A DNA stretch of 64,000 nt from JAGQVA01 sp033764335 (GTDB taxonomy: Bacteria > Bacteroidota > Bacteroidia > J057). Where the stretch lies: the NCBI GenBank assembly GCA_033764335.1, contig JANRJC010000042.1, positions 62,001 through 126,000 on the forward strand. The letters are read 5' to 3'. Position numbers and translations under genes: made by a program. This document shows positions 51,225 through 58,964 of the stretch, in pieces; within the stretch, counting starts at the first letter, position 1; every line of letters starts with the position of its first letter. The notes beneath the pieces were generated by a model. That model saw only the letters and a program-made list of their open reading frames with translations, searched no databases and was not told where the DNA came from.

Positions 51225-51246
51225 GTTGTCCCTTTAAACGGACAAC
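51225..51246 (+). other. Hairpin between infA and rpmJ
   Basis: GTTGTCC (51225-51231) pairs with GGACAAC (51240-51246) around an 8-base loop, in the 41-bp gap between infA and rpmJ. There is no T run, so it is more likely an mRNA-stabilising or spacing structure than a terminator. Confidence 0.5.
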
Positions 51247-51261
51247 ACAACTAAAAGAGAG

Positions 51262-51378
51262 ATGAAAGTTAGAGCATCGGTAAAAAAGAGAACTCCGGAT
51301 TGCAAAATCATCCGCCGCAAGGGGAAGGTCTATGTGATCAACAAAAAGAACCCCAGGTGCAAACAAAGACAAGGTTAA
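51262..51378 (+). CDS. rpmJ: 50S ribosomal protein L36
   Basis: A 38-residue protein, MKVRASVKKRTPDCKIIRRK and then GKVYVINKKNPRCKQRQG, easily missed because of its size. It is in its standard place between infA and rpsM. Of the usual zinc ligands only two cysteines remain; the first Cys of the CxxC pair and the final His are replaced, so zinc binding is probably lost. Confidence 0.97.
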   Translation: MKVRASVKKRTPDCKIIRRKGKVYVINKKNPRCKQRQG

Positions 51379-51394
51379 GAAATTGTAAAGGAAC

Positions 51395-51772
51395 ATGGCA
51401 AGAATTTCAGGTGTAGATTTACCCAAAAACAAGCGAGGTGTCATTGGACTTACCTACATTTTTGGTATCGGCAAAACATCGGCGATCCGAATTCTCAGTA
51501 AAGCCGAAATCAGCCAAGATAAGAAGGTGAAGGACTGGACGGATGATGATGTCGTCAAAATCCGCCGGATTATCGGCGAGGATTTTAAGGTCGAAGGTGC
51601 ATTAAGGTCCGAGATTCAGCTGAATATCAAGCGACTCATGGATATCGGCTGCTACCGTGGTCTTCGGCATCGTAAAGGTCTGCCGCTTCGCGGACAGCGT
51701 ACCCGTACCAATGCCCGTACACGTAAAGGAAAACGTAAGACGGTAGCAGGGAAGAAAAAAGTAACCAAATAA
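51395..51772 (+). CDS. rpsM: 30S ribosomal protein S13
   Basis: A 125-residue S13 contacting tRNA at the top of the 30S head. MARISGVDLPKNKRGVIGLT, YIFGIGKTSAIRILSKAEIS and GCYRGLRHRKGLPLRGQRTR, plus the basic tail, are diagnostic. It is followed by rpsK after 44 bp. Confidence 0.99.
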   Translation: MARISGVDLPKNKRGVIGLTYIFGIGKTSAIRILSKAEISQDKKVKDWTDDDVVKIRRIIGEDFKVEGALRSEIQLNIKRLMDIGCYRGLRHRKGLPLRGQRTRTNARTRKGKRKTVAGKKKVTK

Positions 51773-51816
51773 ATAGGTAATGGTTTTGGGTAATCCTATA
51801 AAATATTCAATCAACT

Positions 51817-52203
51817 ATGGCAAAAGCGACCAAAATAGTTAAGAAAAAAAGGAAAATTGAGGCTGTTGGTCAGGTTCATATATCCTCATCGTTCAATAAT
51901 ATTATTATCACCGTTACAGACTTAGCGGGAAATACAATTTCCTGGTCGGCTGCCGGTAAGATGGGGTTCCGTGGATCTAAAAAAAATACGCCCTATGCTG
52001 CTCAGGTAGCTGCAACAGATTGCGCCAAAAGAGCCTATGATATGGGACTGCGTAAGGCTGAAGTATTTGTGAAAGGCACAGGTGCCGGTCGTGAATCAGC
52101 GATTCGTGCGGTAAATGCTGTGGGAATTGATATTACCCTGATCAAGGATATAACTCCGCTGCCACATAATGGCTGCCGTCCTCCTAAAAGAAGAAGAGTA
52201 TAG
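51817..52203 (+). CDS. rpsK: 30S ribosomal protein S11
   Basis: A 128-residue S11 of the platform. VHISSSFNNIIITVTDLAGN, KNTPYAAQVAATDCAKRAYD and the C-terminal DITPLPHNGCRPPKRRRV are typical. It is followed by the 102-bp structured gap before rpsD. Confidence 0.99.
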   Translation: MAKATKIVKKKRKIEAVGQVHISSSFNNIIITVTDLAGNTISWSAAGKMGFRGSKKNTPYAAQVAATDCAKRAYDMGLRKAEVFVKGTGAGRESAIRAVNAVGIDITLIKDITPLPHNGCRPPKRRRV

Positions 52204-52216
52204 TCAGATGTTGAAC

Positions 52217-52280
52217 TTTGAGTGATTAGTTTTGAGTTGGAAATGACTCAAAACCCCGAAGAAAATCTTCGACTCAAAAC
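52217..52280 (+). promoter_or_regulatory. Predicted three-way-junction RNA upstream of rpsD
   Basis: TTTGAGT (52217-52223) can pair with ACTCAAA (52272-52278) as the closing stem. Inside it, GTTTTGAGT (52229-52237) pairs with ACTCAAAAC (52246-52254) and CGAAGA (52257-52262) with TCTTCG (52266-52271). Because the TTTGAGT and ACTCAAA units are repeated, the stems could also exchange partners. The structure ends 26 bp before the rpsD start, the right place for autoregulation by S4, which controls the alpha operon in other bacteria. Confidence 0.6.
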
Positions 52281-52305
52281 TTAAACTTAAAACGCATATA
52301 ATAAA

Positions 52306-52902
52306 ATGGCAAGATACAGAGGCCCCAAGGGTAAGATAGCCAGAAGATTTAAGGAGCCGATTTTTGGCCCGAGCAAAGTTTTAGACCGTAGAAAATTTGG
52401 ACCCGGTCAGCATGGCCGTGGCCGTAAAAAAGTTTCTGAATATGCGGTTCAGCTTCAGGAAAAACAAAAAGCCAAATACACCTATGGTGTGCTTGAGCGT
52501 CAGTTTAGAAATACCTTCGACAAAGCATCCCGGAAAAAGGGAGTAACAGGCGAGGTCTTTCTCCAAATGCTTGAAGCACGTCTCGATAATACACTGTTCC
52601 GTATGGGATTTGCGCCGACCCGTCGTGCTGCCCGCCAGCTCGTAAGTCATAAACACGTGATGGTAAACGGCGTAGTAACCAATATTCCCTCTTTCATCCT
52701 CCAGCCCGGAGATGAAGTGACAATTCGGGAAAATAGTAAAAGTATTGATGTTATCAATCAAAGCCTTGGACGTAACTCCCGCTATTCATGGTTGGATGTA
52801 CAGCCCGGGCAACACAGAGGTATTTTCCTGAACTACCCAGACAGAGAGTCTATTCCGGAAAATATTAATGTTCAGCTGATTGTAGAATTGTATTCGAAAT
52901 AA
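52306..52902 (+). CDS. rpsD: 30S ribosomal protein S4
   Basis: A 198-residue S4, which nucleates 30S assembly. MARYRGPKGKIARRFKEPIF, the S4 RNA-binding domain MLEARLDNTLFRMGFAPTRR with AARQLVSHKHVMVNGVVTNI, and the end INVQLIVELYSK are diagnostic. The zinc-binding cysteines of some S4 proteins are absent. It is preceded by the structured leader-like element. Confidence 0.99.
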   Translation: MARYRGPKGKIARRFKEPIFGPSKVLDRRKFGPGQHGRGRKKVSEYAVQLQEKQKAKYTYGVLERQFRNTFDKASRKKGVTGEVFLQMLEARLDNTLFRMGFAPTRRAARQLVSHKHVMVNGVVTNIPSFILQPGDEVTIRENSKSIDVINQSLGRNSRYSWLDVQPGQHRGIFLNYPDRESIPENINVQLIVELYSK

Positions 52903-52974
52903 TATTTCGAATCCTGGTTGGAGTTTGATTTTATTTTCAATAATTATTATCATAAACAGAAAGGTAAACACCGT

Positions 52975-53961
52975 ATGGCACTACTAAATTTCCAAATGCC
53001 GGAAAAAGTTGTTCTGGAAAAGGAAAATGACTTTTACGGCAGATTTCTCTTGCGACCTTTAGAGCGTGGATATGGTATCACGGTAGGGAATGCCTTGAGA
53101 CGAGTGCTTCTTTCTTCGCTGGAGGGCTTTGCGATTACCTCCGTGAAGATTCCTGGTGTTGATCATGAATTCTCAGTAGTTGATGGCGTTGTTGAAGACG
53201 TAACTGAGATCATCCTCAACCTCAAAGGCGTCAGACTGAAAAAAGTTGCTGACGGCGATTCCAAAATATTTGTTTCTGTGCGTGGCAAAGAGGTTTTTAC
53301 GGCTGGGGATATCGCAGATCATACTGCTGCATTCCAAGTTACAAATCCTTCTCACGTCATCGCCCGTCTTGATTCCAAAACACAGTTCGACATCGAACTT
53401 ACGGTTGGAAAAGGGCGCGGTTATGTTCCCGCCGAAGAAAACAAAACGCAAAATGCTCCTATTGGCGATATTCCGATTGACGCAATCTTTACGCCGATTC
53501 GCAACGTCCGCTACATGGTGGATGACTACCGTATCGAACAAAAGACGGACTATGAGCAACTTGAGATAGAGGTTAAAACCGACGGAACGATTGACGCAGA
53601 GTCTGCTTTGAAAGAAAGCGCAAATATTCTCCTCCGTCACCTCATGTTGTTTTCTGACGATAGCATTACGCTTAAGTCTGATGAACCTGAGAAAAAGGAC
53701 GAAGTGGATGAAAACTACCTCCAAATGCGGAAACTACTTAAAACGCCGCTTTCGGAACTTGATCTTTCGGTTCGTGCTTTTAACTGTCTTAAAGCTGCCG
53801 ATATCAAATCCCTCGGGGATTTGGTGAGTTACAATATTGCGGACCTCCTGAAGTTCCGAAACTTTGGCAAAAAATCCCTCACAGAGCTTGAAGAGCTGGT
53901 AGCTGATAAAAGCCTGACTTTTGGGATGGAAGTAGCCAAATATAAACTTGACGAAGATTAA
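52975..53961 (+). CDS. rpoA: RNA polymerase alpha subunit
   Basis: A 328-residue alpha subunit. I use ATG 52975 (MALLNFQMPEKVVLE); an in-frame ATG at 52918 would add a poorly conserved AT-rich leader. The N-terminal dimerisation domain includes LERGYGITVGNALRRVLLSS. The C-terminal domain, which binds promoters and activators, lies at about 245-320 (ELDLSVRAFNCLKAADIKSL, LLKFRNFGKKSLTELEEL). Confidence 0.98.
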   Translation: MALLNFQMPEKVVLEKENDFYGRFLLRPLERGYGITVGNALRRVLLSSLEGFAITSVKIPGVDHEFSVVDGVVEDVTEIILNLKGVRLKKVADGDSKIFVSVRGKEVFTAGDIADHTAAFQVTNPSHVIARLDSKTQFDIELTVGKGRGYVPAEENKTQNAPIGDIPIDAIFTPIRNVRYMVDDYRIEQKTDYEQLEIEVKTDGTIDAESALKESANILLRHLMLFSDDSITLKSDEPEKKDEVDENYLQMRKLLKTPLSELDLSVRAFNCLKAADIKSLGDLVSYNIADLLKFRNFGKKSLTELEELVADKSLTFGMEVAKYKLDED

Positions 53962-53987
53962 TATTTAACACTTAATTTATTACTCAT

Positions 53988-54039
53988 TGCCCAGGGGAAT
54001 ATGACCCTCCTCCTTCGGTGGACTGGAATGCCCTTGGCA
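53988..54039 (+). promoter_or_regulatory. Stem structure in the rpoA-rplQ gap
   Basis: TGCCCAGGG (53988-53996) pairs with CCCTTGGCA (54031-54039) over eight base pairs with one mismatch, enclosing a C-rich and G-rich segment that includes TCC-TTCGGT-GGA. It ends 19 bp before the rplQ start and could affect L17 translation or stabilise the mRNA. It has no T run. Confidence 0.45.
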
Positions 54040-54058
54040 TGGCAAAAAGCTAATAACA

Positions 54059-54622
54059 ATGAGACACGGAAAAACGTTTAATCACCTCGGGCGTACAGCG
54101 TCCCACCGGAAAGCCTTGTTAAAAAACATGGCTATTTCCCTCATCGAGCACAAAAAAATCACTACAACGCTCGCCAAAGCAAAAGAGCTTCGCAAATATG
54201 TGGAGCCTCTGATCACCAAATCGAAAAACGATTCTACACACTCCCGTCGTACAGTTTTTTCTTACCTTCAAAGTAAAGAAGCGTTGAAAGAATTGTTTGG
54301 AGTTATTGCGGATCGTGTAGGAGATCGCCCGGGAGGTTATACCCGGATTTTGAAAATTGGTAACAGACCCGGGGATAATGCCGAAATGGCGTTTATTGAA
54401 TTAGTTGACTTCAGCGAATTTGCTCCTGGCAAAGCCTCAGGCTCAAGCAAACGCAAAAAACGCAGAAGAAAAACCGGTAGCGGCACAGGAAAAGAAACGG
54501 TTGCTACACCTGTTGTAGAAAAACCAGTAGCCAATGACGTAATTGAAGATGCTCAGGAAGTCATTGAGACACCCGAAGAAGAAACGGCTCAAGATTCCGA
54601 ACAAACTTCTGAAGAAAGATAA
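54059..54622 (+). CDS. rplQ: 50S ribosomal protein L17 with a long acidic tail
   Basis: A 187-residue L17. MRHGKTFNHLGRTASHRKAL and GGYTRILKIGNRPGDNAEMA are diagnostic of the first about 125 residues. The remaining 60 or so are a basic stretch (SSKRKKRRRKTGSG) followed by an acidic, low-complexity tail (VIEDAQEVIETPEEETAQDS). Such tails occur in Bacteroidota L17; their role is unknown. It is the last gene of the run, ended by the terminator at 54646. Confidence 0.97.
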   Translation: MRHGKTFNHLGRTASHRKALLKNMAISLIEHKKITTTLAKAKELRKYVEPLITKSKNDSTHSRRTVFSYLQSKEALKELFGVIADRVGDRPGGYTRILKIGNRPGDNAEMAFIELVDFSEFAPGKASGSSKRKKRRRKTGSGTGKETVATPVVEKPVANDVIEDAQEVIETPEEETAQDSEQTSEER

Positions 54623-54645
54623 ACGGGATATATACCTGATAAAAT

Positions 54646-54676
54646 AAAGCGGTTACAAATTTTTGTAACCGCTTTT
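54646..54676. terminator. Terminator ending the ribosomal run
   Basis: A 14-bp perfect stem, AAAGCGGTTACAAA (54646-54659) and TTTGTAACCGCTTT (54662-54675), flanked by A and T runs. It lies between convergent rplQ and lipB and can serve both. Confidence 0.9.
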
Positions 54677-55386
54677 CATTTTTCCTCCACAAAGGTAATT
54701 TCAAAAATATCGGAGAAATGTCGCTTTAGAAGAGATTTGACTTCCTCCATAGGGATGGGGGAGCCGATTTCTTTTTGAAGTGAAGTGACACCCTTATCGC
54801 TGATTCCACAGGGAACAATGTAGTCGAAATAGGTAAGATCGGTATTTATATTCAGCGCAAAACCATGCATGGTCACCCACCGGCTACACCGAACACCCAT
54901 CGCACAAATTTTGCGAGGGTTATCCGAATCTATATCTAGCCAGACACCGGTAGCTCCTGCTATTCGCCCTCCTAAAAGGCCGTAATCAGCCAGTAAACGA
55001 ATCATAACCTCTTCCATAGTCCTAAGATACCAGCCAATATCTGTGCGAAACTTCTCCAGATCGAAGATAGGATATCCTGTAATCTGGCCGGGGCCATGGT
55101 AAGTTATGTCTCCTCCGCGATTGATTTTGTAGTAGAGAATTCCTTTTTCGGCGCGTACACGTTCATCAATCAGTAAGTTTTCGGGATTACCGCTTTTTCC
55201 GAGAGTATATACAGGGGCATGTTCACAAAAGAGCAAATGGTGAGAAGTTGGTACCTCTTTTGGCGAGAGGCTTTTATCGGAGGCCAGCTTAATCTCCACA
55301 TTATTTTTGAGCAAAGATTCCTGAACTTCCCAGGCTTCTTTGTAATCAATTTTACCGAAATCCCGGTATATGACGGGTTGTTTCAT
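54676..55386 (-). CDS. lipB: Lipoyl(octanoyl) transferase LipB
   Basis: A 236-residue enzyme moving octanoyl from acyl carrier protein to lipoyl domains. The key segment RGGDITYHGPGQITGYPIFD, the loop GRIAGATGVWLDID, and CAMGVRCSRWVTMHGFALNI followed by the catalytic-cysteine region YFDYIVPCGI are all present. Lipoylation supports the 2-oxoacid dehydrogenases. It lies 9 bp downstream of the Nfu gene, and both concern cofactor assembly: LipA, the next enzyme, needs Fe-S clusters. Confidence 0.96.
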   Translation of the reverse strand: MKQPVIYRDFGKIDYKEAWEVQESLLKNNVEIKLASDKSLSPKEVPTSHHLLFCEHAPVYTLGKSGNPENLLIDERVRAEKGILYYKINRGGDITYHGPGQITGYPIFDLEKFRTDIGWYLRTMEEVMIRLLADYGLLGGRIAGATGVWLDIDSDNPRKICAMGVRCSRWVTMHGFALNINTDLTYFDYIVPCGISDKGVTSLQKEIGSPIPMEEVKSLLKRHFSDIFEITFVEEK

Positions 55387-55395
55387 TTCCCTGTG

Positions 55396-55974
55396 TCAAA
55401 TCACATTATTCGCGGTCGCCGTTACTTTTCGGATTTCAGGCATCATTTGGGTCAGGAGGGGTTCTACGCCAGTTTTCATGGTCTGATTTGCGTAGGGGCA
55501 TTTATGGCAGGCTCCGTGCATGGTAAGATTAAGTACGCCATTAGCATAAGAGTCAAAAACAATATCACCACCATCTTCCTGTGCCGCCGGGCGTATGTGC
55601 TTATCCAACAGATCCCGAACCATCTCCACAATCACATCATCGGAGCGGGAATGGTCTATCCCCTGAGAGCCAATGTAGATGATCGGCTGGTCACTTTCCA
55701 GATGTTGTTGAATCATTGATCGAACCTCAAAAAGAATGTCCTGCCAAGAAGGACTGTTTTTCGGTTCTTTAAGAATGGTAATATAATTTTGATTAAGCAT
55801 TACCCGTTGGACATACCTAAACATCAGCAGCCTTCGCGCCAGCGGCGAAAACTCAGCTTCTGCCAGCGATTTAAATTCATAAGGTTTGTCAACAAGGATA
55901 CCATTTTCCAAAACAATTTTAATTGCATCAGGATTAGGAACCCCCTCTATATGTAATTGTACCTTGCGGCTCAT
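55396..55974 (-). CDS. Nfu-type iron-sulfur cluster scaffold/carrier
   Basis: A 192-residue protein. The start at 55974 (MSRKVQLHIEGVPNPD) matches the family; a longer open frame upstream runs into the TPR gene. The N-terminal Nfu domain (about 1-85, EGVPNPDAIKIVLENGILVD) is followed by a NifU C-terminal domain (about 115-190) with HIRPAAQEDGGDIVFDSYAN and the cluster-binding CHKCPYANQTMKTGV (CxxC). It delivers Fe-S clusters, plausibly to lipoyl synthase given its place before lipB. Confidence 0.92.
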   Translation of the reverse strand: MSRKVQLHIEGVPNPDAIKIVLENGILVDKPYEFKSLAEAEFSPLARRLLMFRYVQRVMLNQNYITILKEPKNSPSWQDILFEVRSMIQQHLESDQPIIYIGSQGIDHSRSDDVIVEMVRDLLDKHIRPAAQEDGGDIVFDSYANGVLNLTMHGACHKCPYANQTMKTGVEPLLTQMMPEIRKVTATANNVI

Positions 55975-56035
55975 AGGGTTTAAAATAGAGATACAAAGAT
56001 AGTGAAAATAGATACCCGAAATGCGAAGAGCCGTT

Positions 56036-56359
56036 TTAATCGTCAAATAGTACTTCATTAAGCGCCGTCTGAAGTTCGGCCAAGGCATGTCGGTCTTTGA
56101 GTTTGCGTGCCACTTCAATTCCCGACTGATAGACAAGAGCAGCGGCCTGTTTGTCTTTTATTTTTTCCAGGGACTTGCCCAGGTGATAGTAGGTGCCGAT
56201 ATATTCCGGATGGAGAGATTTTAACTGTTCGAAATATTTAATTGCTGTGAGAATTTCACTCTGATTGAGGTATTCGTAGGCAACAGAATAAAGCGTAAAA
56301 GCATCGTTCGGCGCAGTTTCAAGAAAACTAAGTAGTTGTTGGAGTCTGGAGGGTATCAT
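56036..56359 (-). CDS. Small tetratricopeptide-repeat protein
   Basis: A 107-residue protein made of about two and a half TPR units (TLYSVAYEYLNQSEILTAIK, TYYHLGKSLEKIKDKQAAAL) with no signal peptide or other domain. It lies 61 bp upstream of the Nfu gene on the same strand and may be cotranscribed with it and lipB. It is probably a small cytoplasmic scaffold; no partner can be named. Confidence 0.8.
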   Translation of the reverse strand: MIPSRLQQLLSFLETAPNDAFTLYSVAYEYLNQSEILTAIKYFEQLKSLHPEYIGTYYHLGKSLEKIKDKQAAALVYQSGIEVARKLKDRHALAELQTALNEVLFDD

Positions 56360-56418
56360 AGTTTTTTTAATAGATATTCCTTTGTAATTTTGCAGAAAAT
56401 TTTAATCCCGACCAATTT

Positions 56419-57159
56419 ATGAAGCTCTTAGTGTGCATTAGCCATGTTCCCGACACAACTACAAAAATACAGTTTGAGGCGGACGGAAGTAAGCTTAATA
56501 AGTCTGGTGTAACCTACATCATCAACCCCTATTGTGAATACGGCCTGAGCAAAGCCATTGACTTTCGCGAAGCCGGAAAATCGGTAAACATCACGGTACT
56601 TTGTGTAGGCGGGCCGGAAGTGGAACCCACTTTGCGTAAGGCACTGGCTATTGGTGCAGACGCTGCTGTGAGAATTGATGCCCAACCAACCGATTCTTCT
56701 TTTGTGGCAAAACAAATTGCGGATTATGCAGTGGGGAAAGATTTTGCTGTGATCTTTACAGGTAAAGAATCTATTGATTTTAACGGTTCAATGGTTCCTG
56801 GTATGATTGCCGAACATTTGGACATGCCTTTCGTTTCTTATGCGACTTATATGGAGCTTATCGGGGACTCTGGCGCAAAACTATACCGTGAAGTGGACGG
56901 GGGATATGAAGTGGTGGAAGCGAAATTGCCATTGGTAGTCAGTTGTCAAAAAGGAATATCGGAATGGCGGATTCCCAATATGCGGGGTATTATGGCTGCA
57001 CGCAACAAACCACTAGCAATTATTAATGCTAATTCGACCGCAGAATATACAAAAACCGTAAAGTTTGATTATCCACCCGCAAAAGAATCCTGCCAGTACT
57101 TTGAACCCGACAATGCATCCGGGCTGGTAAATGCCCTTGTTTCAAAAGGATTAATCTGA
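56419..57159 (+). CDS. etfB: Electron transfer flavoprotein beta subunit
   Basis: A 246-residue EtfB. MKLLVCISHVPDTTTKIQFE at the start, the AMP/nucleotide-binding NITVLCVGGPEVEPTLRKAL and IFTGKESIDFNGSMVPGMIA are typical. With EtfA it carries electrons from acyl-CoA dehydrogenases to the quinone pool. A TAATTTTG box (56385-56392) lies 27 bp before the start, in good position for a Bacteroidota promoter. Confidence 0.95.
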   Translation: MKLLVCISHVPDTTTKIQFEADGSKLNKSGVTYIINPYCEYGLSKAIDFREAGKSVNITVLCVGGPEVEPTLRKALAIGADAAVRIDAQPTDSSFVAKQIADYAVGKDFAVIFTGKESIDFNGSMVPGMIAEHLDMPFVSYATYMELIGDSGAKLYREVDGGYEVVEAKLPLVVSCQKGISEWRIPNMRGIMAARNKPLAIINANSTAEYTKTVKFDYPPAKESCQYFEPDNASGLVNALVSKGLI

Positions 57160-57187
57160 AATTGCCCCAATATAAAATCTACCATAC

Positions 57188-58162
57188 ATGCCAGTATTAT
57201 TATTTGCAGAAAACGCGCAAGGTACATTCCGGAAACCGGTATTTGAAGCAGCTACTTATGGGTATGATCTGGCGAAAACGCTCGGAACACATCTTATCGC
57301 CGTTTCTGTTGGTCCGGTAAAAGAGGATGAACTGGAAAAACTCGGAAATTACGGCGTATCAGAAGTGTATAAAATCGAAGATGCCCGGTTAAATTCGTTT
57401 GTCAATACGGCTTTTGCAGCTGCGGTGATAAAAACGGCTCAGGATACCGGTTCAGATATAATCGTAATGTCCCAAACCTATCACGGCAGGGCTGTTGCTC
57501 CCCGGGTTGCAGCACGGCTGGACGCCACGCCTTACTCTGGCGTAATCAGCCTCGCCGACGCGGCTAATGGTTTTGATGTCAGAAGATTCTCTTATTCCGG
57601 AAAAGGTGTGGAAGAACTGAAATCTGCACGGTCTAAGATCGTGATTACCGTTAAAACCAATGGTTATAAGGTGGAAGAAAACCCTGTAACGATTTCTATT
57701 CGCTCCGGAAATTATTCCCCTTCAAATGACGATATAGATTTAGTTGCGCGTGAACTTGTAAAAGCATCTGAAGGTGTATCGCTTACAGAAGCCGAAGTAG
57801 TAGTTTCCGCAGGGCGGGGGATGAAAGGACCTGAAAATTGGGGAATGATTGAAGAACTAGCCGGCCTGTTGGGCGCAGCAACTGCCTGCTCCAAACCTAC
57901 CGCAGATATGGGGTGGCGCCCTCATCATGAACATGTCGGCCAGACCGGTATCCAGATAGCCCCCAATCTTTATATAGCAATTGGTATTTCGGGAGCAATT
58001 CAGCACTTGGCCGGAGTAAGTTCTTCCAAAAATATCGTAGTAATCAATAAAGATTCGGAGGCACCGTTTTTTAAAATCGCGGATTATGGTGTTATTGGTG
58101 ATCTTTTTGAGGTAGTACCTCGTCTGATTGAGGAAATTAAAAAGATAAAAATTGCCAGCTAA
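57188..58162 (+). CDS. etfA: Electron transfer flavoprotein alpha subunit
   Basis: A 324-residue EtfA. The C-terminal FAD-binding domain contains VVSAGRGMKGPENWGMIEEL, the GQTGIQIAPNLYIAIGISGA loop and QHLAGVSSSKNIVVINKDSE, which bind the flavin. It is the partner of etfB, 28 bp upstream. No dehydrogenase or ETF-QO gene is adjacent. Confidence 0.96.
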   Translation: MPVLLFAENAQGTFRKPVFEAATYGYDLAKTLGTHLIAVSVGPVKEDELEKLGNYGVSEVYKIEDARLNSFVNTAFAAAVIKTAQDTGSDIIVMSQTYHGRAVAPRVAARLDATPYSGVISLADAANGFDVRRFSYSGKGVEELKSARSKIVITVKTNGYKVEENPVTISIRSGNYSPSNDDIDLVARELVKASEGVSLTEAEVVVSAGRGMKGPENWGMIEELAGLLGAATACSKPTADMGWRPHHEHVGQTGIQIAPNLYIAIGISGAIQHLAGVSSSKNIVVINKDSEAPFFKIADYGVIGDLFEVVPRLIEEIKKIKIAS

Positions 58163-58215
58163 CGACTGATATTCAGGCAATTAATAACTAGGAAATTTTC
58201 AAATAAGATATTAGA

Positions 58216-58246
58216 TTGGGTTAGGAGTGAATTTCTTTTAAATTTG
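58216..58246 (+). promoter_or_regulatory. Promoter of the DUF151 gene
   Basis: TTG (58216-58218), a 20-base spacer, and TAAATTTG (58239-58246) match the Bacteroidota housekeeping form (TTG / TAnnTTTG) exactly. Transcription should start near 58253, 19 bp before the GTG start. It is the best promoter match I found in the window. Confidence 0.55.
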
Positions 58247-58271
58247 ATAACGGAGACTAAATCCCGGATAG

Positions 58272-58916
58272 GTGAAAAAGATTCGACTAGATATAATCGG
58301 CTTGTCTTCCAGTCATTCACAGATTGGACATTACGCGCTGGTCTTAGGAGAAAGTGAAGGCAACCGTCGGTTGCCGATCATTATTGGAGGGGCAGAAGCG
58401 CAGGCGATTGCACTTGAACTTGAAAACATCAAGACTAATCGCCCGATGACACATGACCTGATTTATAACCTTGCCCAACATTTTGAAATCAACCTTCTTG
58501 AGGTAATCATCAACGATCTGAGTGAGGGCATTTTTTATGCGCGACTCATCATGGAGGCTGACGGTGAGATTCATGAAATTGACAGCCGCCCCAGTGACGC
58601 CGTTGCGATAGGGGTTCGGTTTAAAGTTCCGATTTATACTTACGAAAATGTCCTCCGAGAGGCCGGCATTGTTATTGACGAAGAGGAACCCGGCTCCGGA
58701 AGTAAATATAAAGACGAAGAAGGCGAATTTTCGCTTGCAGAAATTGAAAAGTCGGAACCGGTCGAAGAAGAACGTCCTCCCACCAAACGTTACAGTGTTT
58801 CCTCCCAGGAAAAACTCAAACAGTTGGAGAAACAACTAAGCGAAGCTCTGGCCGGAGAAGATTATGAAAAAGCTGCCCGAATCAGGGATGAAATCAAACG
58901 ATTAAATAATGACTAA
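58272..58916 (+). CDS. Bifunctional nuclease-family (DUF151) protein with UVR motif
   Basis: A 214-residue protein starting with GTG. The DUF151 domain (about 1-140) has LDIIGLSSSHSQIGHYALVL, LPIIIGGAEAQAIALELENI and EIDSRPSDAVAIGVRFKVPI. The last about 35 residues form a UvrB/UvrC motif (LKQLEKQLSEALAGEDYEKA, AARIRDEIKRLNND), linked by an acidic spacer. The domain pair is common in Bacteroidota; nuclease activity has been described for some DUF151 proteins, but the role is unclear. It ends at the terminator at 58916. Confidence 0.9.
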   Translation: MKKIRLDIIGLSSSHSQIGHYALVLGESEGNRRLPIIIGGAEAQAIALELENIKTNRPMTHDLIYNLAQHFEINLLEVIINDLSEGIFYARLIMEADGEIHEIDSRPSDAVAIGVRFKVPIYTYENVLREAGIVIDEEEPGSGSKYKDEEGEFSLAEIEKSEPVEEERPPTKRYSVSSQEKLKQLEKQLSEALAGEDYEKAARIRDEIKRLNND

Positions 58917-58946
58917 AAAAAAACCTGCCGATTGGCAGGTTTTTTC
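58916..58946. terminator. Terminator between the DUF151 and tonB genes
   Basis: CCTGCC (58924-58929) and GGCAGG (58934-58939) pair around GATT, extended by AAAA and TTTT on either side and followed by TTTTTTCTTTTT. It can act in both directions between the convergent genes. Confidence 0.88.
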
Positions 58947-58964
58947 TTTTTATATGAGATGATT

